A stretch of DNA of 7,873 bases, from positions 1 through 7,873 of the forward strand of contig JABFSD010000211.1 of assembly GCA_013140935.1 (NCBI GenBank). The letters run 5' to 3'. This DNA comes from Acidobacteriota bacterium (GTDB lineage: Bacteria > Acidobacteriota > Blastocatellia > RBC074). The notes under the pieces were generated by a model. That model saw nothing but the letters and a program-made list of their open reading frames with translations, ran no database searches and was not told the origin of the DNA. Positions 6,630 to 7,873 of this stretch are shown here, piece after piece; positions within the stretch are counted from its first letter, which is position 1, and every line of letters starts with the position of its first letter. A program made the translations under genes and the position numbers.

Positions 6630-6650
6630 GGGAACCAGCGACGTTCAAAC

Positions 6651-6665
6651 AACCTTGAAAAGGTT
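6651..6665 (-). terminator. Possible weak terminator after the right-hand permease
   Basis: AACCTT-GAA-AAGGTT forms a six-pair stem with a three-base loop, 14 bases beyond the permease stop. On the minus strand it is followed only by GTTTG rather than a true U run, so termination would be weak at best. Confidence 0.3.
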
Positions 6666-6679
6666 TGCATTGCTTTTGT

Positions 6680-7873
6680 CTATTCGTTACGGAGCGCAAT
6701 CAGCGGATTAACCTTCGTCGCGCGTCGCGCCGGAATCCAGCAGGCCAGCACCGCAATCGCCAGCAGCAGCGCCGTGACGCCGACAAACGTGAGCGGATCA
6801 GTCGCGCCGATTCCGAACAACAAGCCCGCCAACACACGCCCGAGCAGGAATGAACCGGCAAGGCCAAGCAAAATGCCCAGCAGTGTCATGCGCAGCCCTT
6901 CGCCGATGATCAGGTGCGCCACATCCCGCGATTGTGCGCCGAGTGCAAGGCGGACACCGAGTTCGCGCGTGCGGCGCGTGACGGCGTAACTCATCACGCC
7001 ATAAATTCCGAGCGCCGCCAGCAGCAACGCCAGCAATGCGAAGGCCGCCAGCAACGACATGCTGAATCTTCGCTGCGCGCGTGCATCAGCAACGAAGCCA
7101 TCCAGTGGGCGTACATAAAAGACGACCTGATTCGGGTTGCTGGCTAACAATTCGTTGCGCACCCTGGCGCCCAAGGTTGCGGGATTGAGGCGCGTGCGCG
7201 CGAGGAAATGCATGATGGGAAAGCGCGGATGCGTCTGGCATTGCCGATACGAAATATACATCGTCGGAAAGGCTTCGGCTTCGGCGCTGCGATGTTTGAG
7301 GTCGCCGATGACGCCGACAATTTCGCCCGGCCATTCGCCTTCATAACCGATCAGCAAGCGTTGCCCGATGAGCGAACGATGCGGCGAATAAGCGCGCGCA
7401 AAGGCTTCGTTGACCAGATACACAACCGGCGTTTGGGTCGTGTCCTGTTCGGTCAACGCGCGCCCTTGTTGCAGCGGGATACGCAACGTCTCTAACCACG
7501 ACGGCGAGATGACGCGATAATCCGCGAGCGGGAGATTTTTACCTGACGTTGCGGATTGTCCTTCGAGCTTGAAATTCAACTGCATCGTACGTCCGCCAAA
7601 CGGCACATGCGAAACTGCGGCAACCGATTCGACGCCGGGCAAATGGCGCAGACGTTCCAGCTCCTGCGCATAAAACTGAATCATGTGCGGCGGGTCGTAA
7701 TCCTGTTTATTCAACGAAGCGCCCGCCGCCAGAATCTGTTCAGATTGAAAGCCGGGACTCGTTTGCTGCAACTTCCAAAAGCTGCGCAGCAACAAGCCCG
7801 CACCGGTCAGCAACACCAGCGCCAAGGCAAACTGCGCGACGACGAAACCGGTGTGAAAGCGGCGCTGCTGTAG
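6680..7873 (-). CDS. ADOP-type FtsX/MacB-like ABC permease, C-terminal part (cut by window edge)
   Basis: The last 397 residues of a large permease; the frame is open through base 7873, so the start lies outside. Seen from the window edge: the fifth membrane helix (about residues 9-30, [20 protein letters not shown]), a periplasmic domain (~35-270) with [17 protein letters not shown] and the [11 protein letters not shown] segment typical of the second MacB-like domain, then three C-terminal helices (~272-297, 327-354, 360-381) with the FtsX signature [16 protein letters not shown], ending NPLIALRNE. No frameshift was seen. It is clearly a different paralogue from the two on the left. No ATPase gene is adjacent in the window. 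The stop is followed by an intergenic repeat cluster and then a truncated permease start. Confidence 0.92.
   Translation of the reverse strand, partial: LQQRRFHTGFVVAQFALALVLLTGAGLLLRSFWKLQQTSPGFQSEQILAAGASLNKQDYDPPHMIQFYAQELERLRHLPGVESVAAVSHVPFGGRTMQLNFKLEGQSATSGKNLPLADYRVISPSWLETLRIPLQQGRALTEQDTTQTPVVYLVNEAFARAYSPHRSLIGQRLLIGYEGEWPGEIVGVIGDLKHRSAEAEAFPTMYISYRQCQTHPRFPIMHFLARTRLNPATLGARVRNELLASNPNQVVFYVRPLDGFVADARAQRRFSMSLLAAFALLALLLAALGIYGVMSYAVTRRTRELGVRLALGAQSRDVAHLIIGEGLRMTLLGILLGLAGSFLLGRVLAGLLFGIGATDPLTFVGVTALLLAIAVLACWIPARRATKVNPLIALRNE

Overview
The window looks like a chromosomal accessory region of an Acidobacteriota-type genome. The basis is three copies of the ADOP type of FtsX/MacB-like permease (the large 'orphan' permease family that is greatly expanded in Acidobacteria), one of them directly behind a PadR regulator. 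The phylum call is an inference from gene content; no rRNA or core gene is present to confirm it.

Layout from left to right. Positions 1-3526 hold a minus-strand operon read right to left: a PadR-family repressor (3526-3185), a complete 912-residue ADOP permease (3185-447) whose start overlaps the padR stop by one base, and after 17 bases a second permease (429 to the window edge) that is cut off by the window. The first ~300 bases of the two permease genes are about 89% identical and then diverge. Positions 3728-5421 are an intact IS4-family insertion sequence: 18-bp perfect terminal inverted repeats, an 8-bp perfect target duplication, and a 527-residue transposase with the YREK signature. 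It landed upstream of padR in the same orientation. Positions 5442-6485 hold a xisH-xisI pair on the plus strand, bracketed by two minus-strand 5' fragments of ADOP permease genes that are ~90% identical over 83 bases and both stop resembling a permease at about codon 37. Positions 6486-6679 are intergenic and carry three copies of a short repeat, two of which form a long hairpin. Positions 6680-7873 encode the C-terminal 397 residues of a further ADOP permease that continues beyond the right edge.

How the parts work together: PadR probably senses a small molecule or stress and controls the two permeases behind it. No ATP-binding subunit is encoded here, as is usual for ADOPs. XisH (PD-(D/E)XK nuclease-like) and XisI are the accessory proteins known from programmed excision of the fdxN element in Anabaena, but no recombinase gene (xisF) is in the window, so here they are an orphan pair of unknown job. 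The truncated permease starts, the xisHI cassette, the fresh IS and the repeats together mark a zone of repeated rearrangement inside a permease cluster. The most notable signal is the xisHI cassette lying between two directly repeated permease gene starts.
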